Source: Cohnella faecalis
GTDB lineage: Bacteria > Bacillota > Bacilli > Paenibacillales > Paenibacillaceae
Assembly: GCF_003570905.1 (NCBI RefSeq)
Contig: NZ_QXJM01000039.1
Span: 620,001-684,000 of the forward strand
DNA: 64,000 nt
Reading direction: 5' to 3'
The notes under the pieces are model-generated. The model was not told where the DNA came from, searched no databases, and saw only the letters and a program-made list of their open reading frames with translations. Both the position numbers and the translations under genes were made by a program. Shown here one piece after another: positions 63,278-64,000 of this stretch; the stretch's first letter is position 1; each line of letters starts with the position of its first letter.

Positions 63278-63436
63278 ATGTCACTGAGAGTGGGCGATGC
63301 CGTGGAATACGTGCCGGACGGCTCCAAGGGGACGATTGTCGAAATCGAAGGGAACCTGTACCATATCGTCTGGGACGATCATTTCAGCAGTTGGGAACGA
63401 GGCGAATATTTGCGGAAGAACGATGCCGTTCCTTGA
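63278..63436 (+). CDS. 52-residue SH3-like protein after fixX
   Basis: A small soluble protein, MSLRVGDAVEYVPDGSKGTI, then VEIEGNLYHIVWDDHF, ending RKNDAVP. The alternation fits a small five-strand barrel of the KOW/SH3 type. ATG 63278 has AAGAGGAGTGAG upstream and lies 14 bases after fixX, so it is co-transcribed with the complex. Function unknown. Confidence 0.75.
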   Translation: MSLRVGDAVEYVPDGSKGTIVEIEGNLYHIVWDDHFSSWERGEYLRKNDAVP

Positions 63437-63475
63437 TCGAGTGCGGTATCGCCGTTAGCAGAGCGCGGGAAGCGG

Positions 63476-63526
63476 AACGGCTTTGTCCCTGTCGTCGTTG
63501 CGGCGGGGATATGGCCGTTTTTTTTG
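63476..63526 (+). terminator. Terminator of the fixABCX operon
   Basis: AACGGC...TGTCCC / GGGATA...GCCGTT stem followed by eight T. Confidence 0.7.
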
Positions 63527-63537
63527 ACATGTAGGCG

Positions 63538-64000
63538 ATAGCCAATAATTGTTGGGCTGCAGCGGCGGAGAAGCGACGCGGCGAGCAAATAGCCAATAAT
63601 TGTTGGGCTACAGCGGCGGAGAAGCGATGCGGTGAGCAAATAGCCAATAATTGTTGGGCTACAGCGGCGGAGAAGCGGCGTGGCGAGCCGATAGCCAATA
63701 ATTGTTGGGCTACAGCGGCGGAGAAGCGGCGCGGCGAGTCGATAGCCAATAATTGTTGGGCTACAGCGGCGGAGAAGCGACGCGGCGAGCCGATAGCCAA
63801 TAATAGTTGGGCTACAGCGGCGGAGAAGCGGCGCAACGAGCCGATAGCCAATAATTGTTGGGCTACAGGGTCGGAGAAGCGGCGCGGCGAGCAAATAGCC
63901 AATAATAGTTGGGCTACAGCGGCGGAGAAGCGATGCGGTGAGCAAATAGCCAATAATTGTTGGGCTACAGCGGCGGAGAAGCGACGTGGCGAGCCGATAG
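63538..64000. repeat. Tandem array 5: 9 copies of a 51-bp unit, running off the window
   Basis: ATAGCC anchors recur at 63538, 63589 and each 51 bases to 63997. Unit: ATAGCCAATAATTGTTGGGC, then TACAGCGGCGGAGAAGCG, then GCGCGGCGAGCCG. CCAATAATTGTTGG is a near-palindrome around AATT. The 10-mer GTTGGGCTAC is the reverse complement of GTAGCCCAAC in array 4. The array starts 12 bases after the fix terminator and continues beyond 64000. Confidence 0.97.

Overview
The window looks like a chromosomal segment of an endospore-forming, GC-rich Bacillota, most likely Paenibacillaceae (Paenibacillus or Cohnella type). The signs are an Sda checkpoint gene, a YhcN/YlaJ sporulation lipoprotein, a T-box leader before ilvA, caa3 oxidase genes in Bacillus order, an S-layer-anchored (SLH) NEAT protein, strong AGGAGG ribosome binding sites with frequent TTG/GTG starts, and GlnR/TnrA-type operators. 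The genus is inferred from gene content only.

Layout. 0.2-6.9 kb: a nitrate/nitrite assimilation block. A nitrate transporter is divergent from nitrite reductase NirB plus a HemD-like protein, with an ANTAR antiterminator gene next to the transporter. Both transcripts have a GlnR/TnrA-type box over the -35 element, then a hexaloop hairpin and an intrinsic terminator, so they appear to be controlled twice: by nitrogen status and by ANTAR antitermination. 7.5-15.8 kb: YjbQ-type protein, SPL-like radical SAM protein, UspA, a NarL-type regulator with two paralogous seven-TM histidine kinases, an HD-GYP protein and tRNA-Thr(CGU). 16.5-27.4 kb: two AT-rich secreted-protein genes, then a mixed set (CcdC-like, Sda, DUF1906, tyrosinase-like, Nudix, MscL, a histidine kinase, a lipid kinase, an AlkC-like repair protein, an ArAE-type permease). 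27.4-31.3 kb: an operon with a UgtP-type glycolipid synthase, an MFS permease and a VTT membrane protein. 31.9-38.5 kb: ilvA with an Ile T-box, an FHA protein and several small or secreted proteins. 38.9-44.3 kb: the ctaCDEFG caa3 oxidase operon plus a DUF420 assembly protein, behind a ResD-like direct repeat.

44.4-59.7 kb is a heme-iron acquisition locus. It has an SLH-anchored protein with four NEAT domains, a secreted single-NEAT protein, a membrane-anchored NEAT protein, two binding-lipoprotein/permease sets, one ABC ATPase fused in frame to an IsdG-type heme-degrading monooxygenase, and an OmpR-type two-component system. Fur boxes precede four transcription units. Three of them also share an 11-bp-period direct repeat placed exactly 16 nt from a -10 element, which looks like a response-regulator operator. 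59.8-63.4 kb: a fixABCX electron-bifurcating flavoprotein operon with a 52-residue satellite gene.

Two window-wide signals stand out. First, five intergenic tandem arrays (6.9, 15.9, 31.5, 48.5 and 63.5 kb) have different unit sequences but the same 51-bp period, and each lies just 3' of a gene. Second, seven otherwise normal genes are each broken by the loss of one base in a short G/C run, including ctaD. That pattern points to sequence error rather than biology; these genes are listed with their joined coordinates.
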